Positions 1 through 9,097 are shown, counted from the stretch's first letter. The stretch is 64,000 nt of DNA from Streptomyces scabiei 87.22 (GCF_000091305.1 NC_013929.1:8184001-8248000); one strand, 5' to 3'. Numbers and translations: made by a program. The notes: a model not told the origin generated them from the letters alone.

Positions 1-72
1 AAGCCCAGGCCCTGCGGGCCTGAAAGCGACGGCTGCGGGCCTGAAAAGCGCGGGGCGCAGCCCCTGCTCTTC

Positions 73-94
73 AGGGGCGCGGGGAACTGCGCGA
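73..94 (+). repeat. Interspersed GC-rich repeat, copy 1
   Basis: The motif AGGGGCGCGGGGAACTGCGC recurs in this window at 28256-28279 (reverse orientation), 35843-35865 and, with CGG for CTG, three times at 39266-39449. A shorter direct repeat, CTGCGGGCCTGAAA, occurs twice at about 12-50. Bases 1-171 hold only these repeats and the leader of the next gene. Confidence 0.75.
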
Positions 95-171
95 CCAGCC
101 CCCACCGGACCCGCAGTCGCCGACCCACCGAACCCCCCGAGCTCTCCGACCCAAGACCCAAAAGGTGACCC

Positions 172-1014
172 ATGCCCACCCCCGAGTTGATCTCCCCCCG
201 GTCCGCCCGCGTCACCGCGGCCCGCCGGCTCGCGAGGCGGAACTTCCGGGGGAAGGACCGCCTGTTCCTGGCGGAGGGCCCGCAGGCCGTACGGGAGGCC
301 GCCGGCCACGGAGACACCCTGGTCGAGCTGTTCGCGACCGCCGAGGCCGCGGAGCGCTACGCCGACATCGTGAGCGAGGCCCACGCGGCCGGCGCCCGCG
401 TGCACCTCGCCGACGAGACCGTCGTCGCCGACATCTCCACCACCGTCACCCCGCAGGGCCTCGTCGGGGTCTGCCGGTTCCTCGACACCCCGTTCGCGGA
501 GATCCTCGCCGCCCGCCCGAGGCTCGTCGCCGTCCTCGCCCACGTCCGCGACCCCGGCAACGCCGGCACCGTACTGCGCTGCGCCGACGCCGCCGGGGCG
601 GAGGCGGTCGTACTCACCGACGCCTCCGTCGACCTCTACAACCCCAAGGCCGTACGCGCCTCGGTCGGGTCGCTGTTCCATCTGCCCGTCGCCGTCGGCG
701 TGCCCGTGGAGGAGGCCGTGGCGGGGCTCAGGGACGCCGGGGTGCGGATCCTCGCCGCCGACGGCGCGGGCGAGGACGACCTCGACGCGGAGCTCGACAA
801 GGGGACGATGGGCGGGCCCACGGCGTGGGTGTTCGGCAACGAGGCGTGGGGGCTGCCCGAGGAGACCCGGGAGCTGGCCGACGCCGTCGTACGGGTGCCG
901 ATCCACGGAAAGGCGGAAAGCCTGAACCTCGCGACCGCCGCCGCCGTATGTCTCTACGCGTCCGCCCGTGCACAGCGCGCCTTCGGAGGGTGCCGCACCG
1001 TCACGCCCAGCTAG
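172..1014 (+). CDS. TrmH/SpoU-family RNA 2'-O-methyltransferase
   Basis: 280 aa, a usual length for the SPOUT class. It transfers methyl from SAM to a ribose 2'-OH of rRNA or tRNA in the cytosol. The three SpoU motifs are visible: DPGNAGTVLR near residue 127, FGNEAWGLPEE near 224, and PIHGKAESLNLATAAA near 244. The N-terminus (AARRLARRNFRGKDRLFLAEG) is the substrate-binding SpoU_sub_bind domain. ATG at 172 is preceded by an AAAGGTGA ribosome-binding site. The gene precedes a sensor kinase and pheST; in other Streptomyces the infC-rpmI-rplT operon lies just upstream, outside this window (memory). The exact target nucleotide cannot be told. A second SpoU gene lies at 55288. Confidence 0.92.
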   Translation: MPTPELISPRSARVTAARRLARRNFRGKDRLFLAEGPQAVREAAGHGDTLVELFATAEAAERYADIVSEAHAAGARVHLADETVVADISTTVTPQGLVGVCRFLDTPFAEILAARPRLVAVLAHVRDPGNAGTVLRCADAAGAEAVVLTDASVDLYNPKAVRASVGSLFHLPVAVGVPVEEAVAGLRDAGVRILAADGAGEDDLDAELDKGTMGGPTAWVFGNEAWGLPEETRELADAVVRVPIHGKAESLNLATAAAVCLYASARAQRAFGGCRTVTPS

Positions 1015-1067
1015 TAGGGTGACGGGCTCGGGGGCCCACTGCACAACGCGAGAGGTGGGGTACGGGG

Positions 1068-2204
1068 ATGAGGGTCGGCACGAGCGGCACACGGGAGGCA
1101 CGGGACGTGCTCGCCCCGACGGCGGCCCGGCACGATGATCTCGCCGAGCTGGGCATCGACCCCGACGACCTCCCCGACGGCCTGGTCGTGGCCGACGAGA
1201 ACGGCCGCGTGATCTGTTTCAACGCCGCCGCCGCACGGATCACCGCCACCCCGGCCGCCGAGGCCCTCGGCCGCCCCCTGGAACGGGCCCTGCCCCTGGA
1301 GGACCTCGAAGGCCGCCGCTGGTGGCAGCTGACCGACCCGTACGGAGGGCTCGCCATCCGCGTCGGGCAGCCCGAGCGGAACCTGCTGCTGCCCGGCGCG
1401 CGCGAGATCCTCGTCTCGGCCCGCTACCTGCGTACCGGGCCGACCGGACCCGTGCGCCGGGTGGTCGTCTCCCTGCGCGACACCGAGGCCCGGCGCCGCA
1501 CCGAGCGCAGCCATGCCGAGCTGATCGCCACCGTCGCCCACGAGCTGCGGTCGCCGCTCACCTCGGTCAAGGGGTTCACCGCCACCCTGCTGGCGAAGTG
1601 GGAGCGGTTCACGGACGACCAGAAGAAGCTGATGCTGGAGACCGTGGACGCCGACGCCAACCGGGTCACCCGGCTCATCGCCGAGCTGCTGGACATCTCA
1701 CGGATCGACTCCGGGCGGCTCGAAGTGCGCAGGCAGCCCGTCGACATCGGCGCGGCCGTCGGGCGGCACATCCAGGCCTACGTCGCCGCCGGGCAGCCCG
1801 CCGACCGGTTCCTGCTGCGGATCGGGCAGCCGCTCCCCGACCTGTGGGCCGACCCCGACAAGATCGACCAGGTGCTGAGCAACCTGCTGGAAAATGCGGT
1901 GCGGCACGGCGAGGGAACGGTCACGATTGACGTCACGCCCACGGCGTCCCCCCGCGAGGGGGAGGACACAGGAACGTCGGTCACGGTGAGCGACGAGGGC
2001 AGCGGCATCCCGGAGGAGTCCATGAACCGCGTCTTCACCCGCTTCTGGCGGGGCAGCAAGCGCGGCGGCACCGGCCTCGGGCTGTACATCGTCAAGGGCA
2101 TCGTCGAAGCCCACGGCGGCACCATCACCGTCGGACGCGCCCCGCTCGGCGGCGCCGAGTTCCGATTTACGTTGCCCGTGAGCGCTCCGGCCTACCTGGC
2201 CTGA
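1068..2204 (+). CDS. Cytosolic PAS-domain sensor histidine kinase
   Basis: 378 aa. A PAS-like sensor region spans about residues 25-140 (DGLVVADENGRVICFNAAAARI). The HisKA box ATVAHELRSPLTS has phospho-acceptor His158. The HATPase domain shows the N box NLLENAVRHG, G1 DEGSGIP and G2 GGTGLGLYIVKG. No signal peptide or membrane segment is visible, so it should sense an intracellular cue. No response regulator is adjacent, making it an orphan kinase. TAGGGT at 1014-1019 could be a -10 for its own promoter. The same gene sits between SpoU and pheS in other streptomycetes (memory). The signal is unknown. Confidence 0.9.
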   Translation: MRVGTSGTREARDVLAPTAARHDDLAELGIDPDDLPDGLVVADENGRVICFNAAAARITATPAAEALGRPLERALPLEDLEGRRWWQLTDPYGGLAIRVGQPERNLLLPGAREILVSARYLRTGPTGPVRRVVVSLRDTEARRRTERSHAELIATVAHELRSPLTSVKGFTATLLAKWERFTDDQKKLMLETVDADANRVTRLIAELLDISRIDSGRLEVRRQPVDIGAAVGRHIQAYVAAGQPADRFLLRIGQPLPDLWADPDKIDQVLSNLLENAVRHGEGTVTIDVTPTASPREGEDTGTSVTVSDEGSGIPEESMNRVFTRFWRGSKRGGTGLGLYIVKGIVEAHGGTITVGRAPLGGAEFRFTLPVSAPAYLA

Positions 2205-2333
2205 GCAGCCTGCGGGCGCATCCGGACACCACCACCCCGTTAGACTCGGCCTTTGGCACCTTTGTGTCCTGCACACGGCCCTGAGCGCCGGTCACGGGGA
2301 CCTTCAGTCAGCCAATCGGAAGCACGGGAAGAG

Positions 2334-3479
2334 ATGTCGGCACCGAATAAGTCGTACGACCCGGTAGAGGTCGAGGCCTTGAAACCGGAAGAGATCGAGC
2401 GCATGCGGGACGAGGCGCTCGCCGCCTTCGCCGCCGCGGACTCCCTCGAAGCGCTCCAGGAGGCCAAGGTCGCCCACACCGGCGGCACCTCCCCGCTGTC
2501 CCTCGCCAACCGCGAGATCGGCGCACTGCCCCCGCAGGCCAAGGCCGCCGCCGGCAAGCTGGTCGGCCAGGCGCGGGGCGCGGTGAACAAGGGACTCGCC
2601 GCCCGCCAGGTCGAGCTGGAGGCCGAGCGCGACGCCCGGGTACTGGTCGAGGAGGCGGTGGACGTCACCCTGCCGTACGACCGCGTACCGGCCGGCGCCC
2701 GCCACCCCCTCACCACCCTGTCGGAGCGCATCGAGGACGTCTTCGTGGCCATGGGCTACGAAGTCGCCGAGGGCCCCCAGGTCGAGGCCGAGTGGTTCAA
2801 CTTCGACGCCCTCAACATCGGCCCGGACCACCCGGCCCGCGGAGAGGCCGACACCTTCTTCGTGCGGACGGAGTCCCATGGCGGCTCCGCCGCGGGCTCG
2901 GGCGGCACCGAGTCCGGCGTCGTGCTGCGCACGCACACCTCGCCCGTGCAGATCCGCTCGCTGCTCGACCGTGAGCTGCCGGTGTACGTGATCTGCCCCG
3001 GCGTCGTGTACCGCACCGACGAGCTGGACGCCACGCACACCCCGGTCTTCCGCCAGGTCGAGCTGCTGGCCGTCGACGAGGGCCTGACCATGGCCGACCT
3101 CAAGGGCACCATGGACCACATGGTCCAGGCCCTGTTCGGCGAGGGCATGAAGACCCGGCTGCGGCCGAACTTCTTCCCGTTCACCGAGCCGTCCGCCGAG
3201 ATGGACATGGTCTGCTACGTCTGCCGCGGCGAGTCCGTCGGCAACCCCGACCGCCCCTGCCGCACCTGCTCCTCCGAGGGCTGGATCGAGCTGGGCGGCT
3301 GCGGCATGGTCAACCCCAAGGTGCTCACCGCCTGCGGTGTCGACCCCGAGAAGTACAGCGGCTTCGCCTTCGGGTTCGGCATCGAACGGATGCTGATGTT
3401 CCGCCACAACGTCGAAGACATGCGAGACATGGTCGAGGGTGACGTCCGGTTCACCCGGCCGTTCGGGATGGAGATCTGA
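2334..3479 (+). CDS. pheS: Phenylalanyl-tRNA synthetase alpha subunit
   Basis: 381 aa from ATG 2334. Reading upstream to 2253 would add 27 residues of poor coding character, and GGGAAGAG precedes 2334. Class II aminoacyl-tRNA synthetase catalytic subunit; with PheT it forms the (alpha-beta)2 enzyme charging tRNA-Phe. The N-terminal coiled coil covers about residues 10-90; motif 2 is VFRQVELLAVDEG and motif 3 GFAFGFGIERMLMF. An actinobacterial-style insert MVCYVCRGESVGNPDRPCRTC contains a CxxC...CxxC zinc-like knuckle. The stop overlaps the pheT start by one base (TGATG), so the two are translationally coupled. TAGACT at 2241-2246 may be the -10 of the operon promoter. Confidence 0.97.
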   Translation: MSAPNKSYDPVEVEALKPEEIERMRDEALAAFAAADSLEALQEAKVAHTGGTSPLSLANREIGALPPQAKAAAGKLVGQARGAVNKGLAARQVELEAERDARVLVEEAVDVTLPYDRVPAGARHPLTTLSERIEDVFVAMGYEVAEGPQVEAEWFNFDALNIGPDHPARGEADTFFVRTESHGGSAAGSGGTESGVVLRTHTSPVQIRSLLDRELPVYVICPGVVYRTDELDATHTPVFRQVELLAVDEGLTMADLKGTMDHMVQALFGEGMKTRLRPNFFPFTEPSAEMDMVCYVCRGESVGNPDRPCRTCSSEGWIELGGCGMVNPKVLTACGVDPEKYSGFAFGFGIERMLMFRHNVEDMRDMVEGDVRFTRPFGMEI

Positions 3480-6001
3480 TGCGCGTCCCGCTTTCCTGGC
3501 TGCGGGAGTACGTCGACCTGCCCGCCACCCAGACCGGCCGTGACGTCCAGGCCAAGCTCATCTCCGCCGGTCTGGAGGTCGAGACGGTCGAACAGCTCGG
3601 CGACGGCCTCAAGGGCCCCCTCGTCGTCGGCCAGGTGCTGACCATCGAGGAACTGACGGAGTTCAAGAAGCCCATCCGCTTCTGCACCGTCGACGTCGGC
3701 ACCGCCAACGGCACCGGCGAGCCCCAGGAGATCGTCTGCGGCGCCCGCAACTTCGCCGTCGGCGACAAGGTCGTGGTCGTCCTGCCCGGCGCCGAACTGC
3801 CCGGCGGATTCGCCATCTCCGCCCGCAAGACCTACGGCCGCAACTCGCACGGCATGATCTGCTCCAGCGACGAGCTGGGCATGGGCGACGACGGCACCAA
3901 GGGCATCATCGTGCTGCCGCCGGAGACCGAGGTCGGCAAGGACGCCATCGAGCTGCTGGAACTCGTCGACGAGGTCCTCGACATCGCCGTCACCGCCAAC
4001 CGCGGCGACTGCCTGTCGATCCGGGGCGTCGCCCGCGAGACCGCCATCGCCTACGGCCTGCCGCTGCGCGACCCGGCGCTCCTCGACGTCCCCGGCCCGA
4101 ACGCGTTCGGCCACCCCGTCCAGGTCTCCGACCCGCTCGGCTGCGACCGCTTCACCGCCCGCACCGTCACGGGTCTCGACCCCGAGGCGCGCTCCCCGAT
4201 CTGGCTCAAGCGCCGGCTGCAGAAGGTCGGCATGCGCCCGATCTCCCTCGCCGTCGACGTCACGAACTACGTGATGATGGAGCTGGGCCAGCCGCTGCAC
4301 GCCTACGACCGCTCCCTCGTCCAGGGCACCATCGGCGTGCGCCGGGCCGAGGAGGGCGAGAAGATCGTCACCCTCGACGGTGTCACGCGGAAGCTGCACG
4401 CCGAGGACCTGGTGATCACCGACGAGCGCGGCCCCATCGGCCTCGCCGGGGTCATGGGCGGCGCCGACACCGAGATCGCCGACCACGATGCCGTCGAGAA
4501 CGGCGGGAACGCCTCCAGCGACGTCGTCATCGAGGCCGCCCACTTCGACCAGGTCGCCATCGCGCGCACGGCCCGCCGGCACAAGCTGTCGTCGGAGGCG
4601 TCCCGCCGCTTCGAGCGCGGCGTCGACCCGCTGGCCGCGCCCGCCGCAGCCCAGCGCACCGTCGACCTGCTGGTGCTCCTCGCGGGCGGCACGGCCGACG
4701 CGGGCGTCACCGAGGCGGTCACCCCGTCCGCGCCGCACACCATCACCGTCCCTGCGGACCACCCCGACAAGGTCGCGGGCGTCCACTACGGGCGTGAGAC
4801 CGTCGTCCGCCGCCTCCAGGAGGTCGGCTGCGACGTGTACGGGACGGACGACCTGATCGTCACCGTGCCGTCCTGGCGGCCCGACCTCGCCGAGGTCAAC
4901 GACCTCGCCGAGGAGGTCATCCGCCTGGAGGGCTACGAGAACCTGCCCTCCACCCTGCCCAAGCCACCCTCGGGCCGCGGCCTGACCCACCGGCAGCGGC
5001 TGCACCGCCGGGTCGGCCGCGCGCTGGCCGGCGCCGGGTACGTCGAGGCGCCGAACTACCCGTTCATCGGCGAGCAGGTCTTCGACCAGCTCGGTCTGGA
5101 CGCCGACGACCCGGCCCGCCGTGTCGTCAGGCTCACCAACCCGCTCAACGACGAGGAGCCCGCGCTCCGCACCTCGCTGCTGCCGGGCCTGCTGGGCGCG
5201 CTGCGGCGCAACGACGGCCGGGGCACGCACGACCTCGCCCTGTTCGAGACCGGGCTGGTGTTCCTCCCGCGTGCCGAGCAGCGCGTCGCCGTCGCGCCGC
5301 CGGTCGACCGCCGGCCCACCGACGACGAGATCGCGGCGCTGAACGCCGCGCTGCCCGAGCAGCCGCGCCATGTCGCCGTGGTCGTCGCCGGGGCCCGTGA
5401 GCAGGCCGGCTGGTGGGGCCGGGGCCGTCCGGCCGACTGGGCCGACACCGTCGAGGCGGGCCGCGCCGTCGCCCGCGAGGCCGGTGCCGAACTGATCGTC
5501 CGCAAGGGCCAGTACGGTCCCTGGCACCCGGGCCGCTGCGCCGAGCTCGTGATCGTGGCGGACGGCACCGAGCGGGTCGTCGGTCACGCCGGTGAGCTGC
5601 ACCCCCGGGTGATCAAGGCGCTCGGGCTGCCGGCCCGCACCGCCGCGATGGAGCTCGACCTGGATGCCGTGGAGCAGGCGGGGAACACCACCCCGCAGGC
5701 GCCGCGCATCTCCTCGTTCCCGGTGGCCACGCAGGACGTCGCGCTCGTGGTCGACGCGTTCGTGCCGCACGCCGACGTGGAGGCCGCGCTGCGCGAGGGG
5801 GCGGGCGAGCTGCTGGAGGGCATCCGGCTGTTCGACGTCTACGAGAACGCGGAGCAGCTCGGTGACGGGCGGAAGTCCCTGGCGTACGCGCTGCGGTTCC
5901 GTGCCGAGGACCGGACGCTGACCGTGGACGAGGCCACGGCGGCCCGGGACGCGGCGGTCGCCCTCGCGGGCGAGCGCACGGGCGCGGTGCTGCGCAGCTA
6001 G
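3479..6001 (+). CDS. pheT: Phenylalanyl-tRNA synthetase beta subunit
   Basis: 840 aa, full length. Domains in order: tRNA-binding EMAP/OB fold at about residues 40-160 (GPLVVGQVLTIEEL, CGARNFAVGDKVVVVLPGA), B3/B4 editing domain at about 210-400, B5 domain at about 410-490, the catalytic-like core, and a C-terminal ferredoxin-fold anticodon-binding (FDX-ACB) domain starting at SSFPVATQDVALVV and ending at ERTGAVLRS. The start overlaps the pheS stop. The stop codon TAG (5999-6001) shares its last two bases with the left end of the inverted-repeat element at 6000-6185, and the operon terminator (6219-6248) lies beyond that element. Confidence 0.97.
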   Translation: MRVPLSWLREYVDLPATQTGRDVQAKLISAGLEVETVEQLGDGLKGPLVVGQVLTIEELTEFKKPIRFCTVDVGTANGTGEPQEIVCGARNFAVGDKVVVVLPGAELPGGFAISARKTYGRNSHGMICSSDELGMGDDGTKGIIVLPPETEVGKDAIELLELVDEVLDIAVTANRGDCLSIRGVARETAIAYGLPLRDPALLDVPGPNAFGHPVQVSDPLGCDRFTARTVTGLDPEARSPIWLKRRLQKVGMRPISLAVDVTNYVMMELGQPLHAYDRSLVQGTIGVRRAEEGEKIVTLDGVTRKLHAEDLVITDERGPIGLAGVMGGADTEIADHDAVENGGNASSDVVIEAAHFDQVAIARTARRHKLSSEASRRFERGVDPLAAPAAAQRTVDLLVLLAGGTADAGVTEAVTPSAPHTITVPADHPDKVAGVHYGRETVVRRLQEVGCDVYGTDDLIVTVPSWRPDLAEVNDLAEEVIRLEGYENLPSTLPKPPSGRGLTHRQRLHRRVGRALAGAGYVEAPNYPFIGEQVFDQLGLDADDPARRVVRLTNPLNDEEPALRTSLLPGLLGALRRNDGRGTHDLALFETGLVFLPRAEQRVAVAPPVDRRPTDDEIAALNAALPEQPRHVAVVVAGAREQAGWWGRGRPADWADTVEAGRAVAREAGAELIVRKGQYGPWHPGRCAELVIVADGTERVVGHAGELHPRVIKALGLPARTAAMELDLDAVEQAGNTTPQAPRISSFPVATQDVALVVDAFVPHADVEAALREGAGELLEGIRLFDVYENAEQLGDGRKSLAYALRFRAEDRTLTVDEATAARDAAVALAGERTGAVLRS

Positions 6002-6185
6002 GGCCTGTCGTTTGGATCATGCCGGCTTCGGGCACAGTGTCTGATGACTGCCGGTGAGCGGGACTTGGTGCGTGCAGCTGCAAGGCGGAGGAAGGCGTCG
6101 ACGCGGAGCGTCGGCAACTGACGACAACGCCGCAGATGGGCGTGCCAAGCCCCGCGGCCCAGGCGTGATCCAAACGACGGGCCCT
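6000..6185. mobile_element. MITE-like element with 24-bp terminal inverted repeats
   Basis: The left end at 6000-6023 begins AGGGCCTGTCGTTTGGATCA. The right end at 6162-6185 read in reverse begins AGGGCCCGTCGTTTGGATCA. The 24-bp ends differ at two positions. The 138-bp interior has no convincing open reading frame and no transposase. This structure is that of a non-autonomous inverted-repeat element. I recall similar sequences with the TCGTTTGGATCA end dispersed in Streptomyces genomes, possibly mobilised by an IS5-type transposase, but that is memory. No clear target-site duplication is visible. Confidence 0.7.
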
Positions 6186-6218
6186 GGGGCCCCGCCCCGC
6201 ACCCCTGTTCCCCGCGTG

Positions 6219-6248
6219 CCCGGACGGATGCTCGGCCATCCGTCCGGG
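6219..6248 (+). terminator. Hairpin terminator downstream of pheT
   Basis: CCCGGACGGATG at 6219-6230 and CATCCGTCCGGG at 6237-6248 form a perfect 12-bp stem with a 6-base loop. There is no long U tract, as is common in Streptomyces. It lies 34 bp past the inverted-repeat element. Bases 6249-6381 hold no other feature I can support. Confidence 0.65.
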
Positions 6249-6381
6249 GACGCCCGGGGGCACCTCACTCGTTCGGGTGAGAATCAGGGGTGGGCACCCC
6301 AGTCGGGGCGGGCAGTGGACAGAATCGGACCGGCCTCTCTGGGGCCTACGCGCTGTCCGGGCCTGATGGGGGGCCAACGGC

Positions 6382-7449
6382 ATGATTCGAGTCAGGGCTG
6401 GGCTTCCCCGCAGGACATGGTCCCGGGGACGCGGGCCGTTCGGCCGGCGGTCCCCCCGTGTCGGGGTCCGGATCGCCGGCGGTGCCGTGTGCCTCGCGGC
6501 CGGTACCGGACTGCTGCTGCACGTCGGGCGGGTGCTGTTGCGGGAGACGCGGCAGGCCCGCGAGGCCGCGGCCGCCGTGCGCGGCGCTCTGCTGAGGCCG
6601 CTGCCCGCGCGGATCGACGGACTGGCCACCGCCGCCGCGCTGCTCTCCGCCGACCGGGGCGCGAGGGTCGGCGGCGACCTGTACGAGGTGATCCCGACCG
6701 AGCACGGCGTCCGGGTGGTGATGGGCGACGTACGGGGACACGGAGTCGCCGCCATCGGCACCGTCGCCGCCGTGCTGGCCGGCTTCCGTGAGGCCGCCCA
6801 CGACGAGGCCGAGCTGACCGGGGTCCTCTCCCGCCTCGACCGCGCCCTCGCCCGGCACCTGCGGGACCGCGACCGCGCCCGTCCCGGGAACACCGCGAGC
6901 ACCGGGGACACCGAGGACGCCGAGGACTTCGTGACCGTCCTCCTCCTGGAGATCGCCCCCGACGGCGCCCTCCACGCCCTCAACTGCGGGCATCCCTGGC
7001 CGTACCTGCTCGGCGTCGGCCGCGCGACACCGGTCGCCCGCGCGGATCCCATGCCCCCGCTCGGACTCTTCCCGCTGCCCGCCGAACTACCGGTCACCGC
7101 CTGCGGCCGACTGCTCCCGGGCGAGGCCCTGTTCCTGCACACGGACGGTGTGGAGGACGCCAGGGACGGCCAGGGCCGCTTCTTCCCCCTGGCCGCCGCG
7201 CTGACGGAAGCCGTACGAGGCCGCCCCGTCCCGCCCCGGGCGGTACTCCGCTCCGTCTTCACGCAGCTCCTGCGTCACGCCGGGGGACGGCCCAAGGACG
7301 ACATCGCGATGCTGGTCCTCCGCAACGACCGTGTACGCACGGCGGTTCTCAGGGGCGCGGGGCTGCATACATCCGCGGCTTCGCCGGGGGGCGCGACCAG
7401 CCACCTATGGTCCGCGCCCGACACCCCACCGGTCGCCCCCGCCCCGTAG
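6382..7449 (+). CDS. Membrane-anchored PP2C/SpoIIE-type protein phosphatase
   Basis: 355 aa. After an Arg-rich N-terminus a single membrane segment is seen at about residues 31-49 (IAGGAVCLAAGTGLLLHVG). The SpoIIE phosphatase domain follows, with metal-binding aspartates at GGDLYE (Asp99), MGDVRGHG (Asp116), LFLHTDGVED and KDDIAMLVL. Such enzymes dephosphorylate anti-anti-sigma factors or similar serine/threonine-phosphorylated partners; the partner is unknown and no anti-sigma gene is adjacent. The last 30 or so residues (after VLRGAG) are translated from an interspersed repeat (7351-7404), so the natural C-terminus has probably been replaced. The start is not certain; no strong ribosome-binding site is seen. 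Confidence 0.85.
   Translation: MIRVRAGLPRRTWSRGRGPFGRRSPRVGVRIAGGAVCLAAGTGLLLHVGRVLLRETRQAREAAAAVRGALLRPLPARIDGLATAAALLSADRGARVGGDLYEVIPTEHGVRVVMGDVRGHGVAAIGTVAAVLAGFREAAHDEAELTGVLSRLDRALARHLRDRDRARPGNTASTGDTEDAEDFVTVLLLEIAPDGALHALNCGHPWPYLLGVGRATPVARADPMPPLGLFPLPAELPVTACGRLLPGEALFLHTDGVEDARDGQGRFFPLAAALTEAVRGRPVPPRAVLRSVFTQLLRHAGGRPKDDIAMLVLRNDRVRTAVLRGAGLHTSAASPGGATSHLWSAPDTPPVAPAP
7351..7404 (+). repeat. Interspersed repeat embedded in the phosphatase 3' end
   Basis: AGGGGCGCGGGGCTGC begins a unit that ends in GGGGGGCGCGACCAGCC, the second common form of the short GC-rich Streptomyces repeat (compare GCGCGACCAGCC at 91-100). It is read in frame as the C-terminus of the upstream gene. Confidence 0.6.
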
Positions 7450-7588
7450 CCGCGCCGTTCCGCCCGGCAGGGCCACCGCACTGTACGAGGGGGAGCCGGC
7501 GGCCCGGCCGGCCTCTTGCGAGGCCTTTCAGTCAACCGGTCCGGAACTCTCCGCGACAGCGCGCGCACCGTCCGAATCCGGGCATTCC

Positions 7589-7607
7589 TTTCACACCCCG
7601 TGTGAAA
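7589..7607. promoter_or_regulatory. Palindromic operator upstream of the TPR regulator
   Basis: TTTCACAC-CCC-GTGTGAAA is a perfect inverted repeat with 8-bp arms and a 3-base spacer. TACGCT at 7618-7623 can serve as a -10 element, which would place the palindrome across the -35 region and allow repression. The binding protein is unknown; autoregulation by the next gene is a guess. Confidence 0.6.
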
Positions 7608-7658
7608 CCGGAGGCGCTACGCTGCGATGCGCCGGCACCGAGCCACCGGAGGGCCTTC

Positions 7659-8999
7659 ATGCAGCCCAACACCCTGCTCGACGCGATCCTCGACGAAGCC
7701 GGTGTCTCCCACGCCGGTCTCGCCGCCCACGTCAACCAGGCGGGGCGGGCCCGGGGACTCGCCCTGAGATACGAACACACCGCCGTGGCACGGTGGTTGA
7801 AGGGCCAGCGGCCGCGCGGCCAGGTGCCCGACCTGATCTGCGAGGTGCTCGCCGGACGGCTGCGCCGGACGGTCACCCTCGACGACATCGGACTCGGCGT
7901 GCCCGGTGAGCCGGTCTCCTCGCACGGGGCCGGGCTTTCGGGGTTCGTGGAGCGCGCCACCGCCCTGTGGCGCTCCGACGAGCAGCAGCGCCCGCACGTC
8001 CTCGGTGCCCCCGCCGTCACCGGCACACCCGCCGTGATGCCGGTCTGGGAGTGGGAGAACCCGCCGGAGGACGTCGACGTGTCCCGCGGCGGGCGGCACC
8101 ACGTGAGCATGGCCGACATCGAGATGCTGCGCGCGGCCCGTACCCACTACGAGCAGATGTACCGCAAGGCCGGTGGTGTCGCCACGCGCACCCGGATCGT
8201 CGGGTTCCTCAACGCGGAGGCCGCGCCGCTGCTGCGGGGCACCTACACCGACGCCACCGGGCGCCAACTGCACCGGGCCACCGGGGGACTGGTGGCCATC
8301 GCCGGGATCTGCGCCTACGACGCCGACGCCCACGGGCTGGCCCAGCGGTACTTCCACCAGGCGCTGCGGCTGGCCAAGGCCAGCGGGGACCGAGGGCTGG
8401 GCGCCTATGTGATCGCACTCCTCGTCAACCAGTCGCTGTTCATGCGCGAGCACCGGCAGGCCGTCGCCTTCGCCGAGGCGGCGCTGCGCACCGCGGGCCG
8501 GCACATCACCCCCGCGCTCTCCTCCGACCTCTACGCGATGCAGGCGAAGGCGTACGCGCACCTGGGCGACGGTACGAGTGCCCTGTCCTGCATCCGGCGG
8601 GCCGAGCAGGCCGCCGAGCACATCCGGCGCGGCCACGAACCCGATGAGACCGGCTATGTCCAGCCCGGTCTGGTGAACGTACAGGTGGCGGAGGCACTGC
8701 TCAGCCTCGGTGAGCTGACGGCCGCGGCGGAGCACGCGGCGGCGGCCGTCGGCACCCCGGCGCACGACCGGGGGCGGGTGCACCGGCTCGCGATGCTCAG
8801 CCAGATCGAGCTGCGGCAGGGCCACGCGGACAAGGCGGTGGCCACCGCCGTGGAAATGGCCGAACAAGCACGGGGTATGGAGTCCATGCGCCTGCGCGAC
8901 CGACTGCGGGCGGTGCGTGAACACCTCGTGCGCAGCGGCTGCGCGGGGACCTCCGAAGCCGCCGAACTCATCGACGGAGCACTGCGCGTACCGATCTGA
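7659..8999 (+). CDS. NsdA-like TPR transcriptional regulator
   Basis: 446 aa from ATG 7659; longer readings start in non-coding-like sequence. The N-terminal 60 residues (NTLLDAILDEAGVSHAGLAAHVNQAG, then AVARWLKGQRPRG) resemble an XRE-type helix-turn-helix. Residues from about 150 onward form a helical repeat (tetratricopeptide-like) region: YFHQALRLAKASGDRGLGAYV, AVAFAEAALRTAG. The family includes NsdA and paralogs, several of which influence sporulation and antibiotic production in Streptomyces (family knowledge). It stands alone with a strong palindrome at 7589-7607 in front. The ligand or partner is unknown. Confidence 0.82.
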   Translation: MQPNTLLDAILDEAGVSHAGLAAHVNQAGRARGLALRYEHTAVARWLKGQRPRGQVPDLICEVLAGRLRRTVTLDDIGLGVPGEPVSSHGAGLSGFVERATALWRSDEQQRPHVLGAPAVTGTPAVMPVWEWENPPEDVDVSRGGRHHVSMADIEMLRAARTHYEQMYRKAGGVATRTRIVGFLNAEAAPLLRGTYTDATGRQLHRATGGLVAIAGICAYDADAHGLAQRYFHQALRLAKASGDRGLGAYVIALLVNQSLFMREHRQAVAFAEAALRTAGRHITPALSSDLYAMQAKAYAHLGDGTSALSCIRRAEQAAEHIRRGHEPDETGYVQPGLVNVQVAEALLSLGELTAAAEHAAAAVGTPAHDRGRVHRLAMLSQIELRQGHADKAVATAVEMAEQARGMESMRLRDRLRAVREHLVRSGCAGTSEAAELIDGALRVPI

Positions 9000-9097
9000 C
9001 GCGGTGCCCGGGGTGCGGCCGTGCACCGGCCGTGCGCCTGCTGTCCCTCAGCTCCTGCTGCGATATTGCCACTTACTCGGAGGAAGGTGGCAGAACC

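Noticed and set aside
3215..5770. 851-codon open frame on the minus strand
   Set aside because: It lies fully opposite pheS/pheT; long antisense frames are normal in very GC-rich coding DNA, and the product has no domain.
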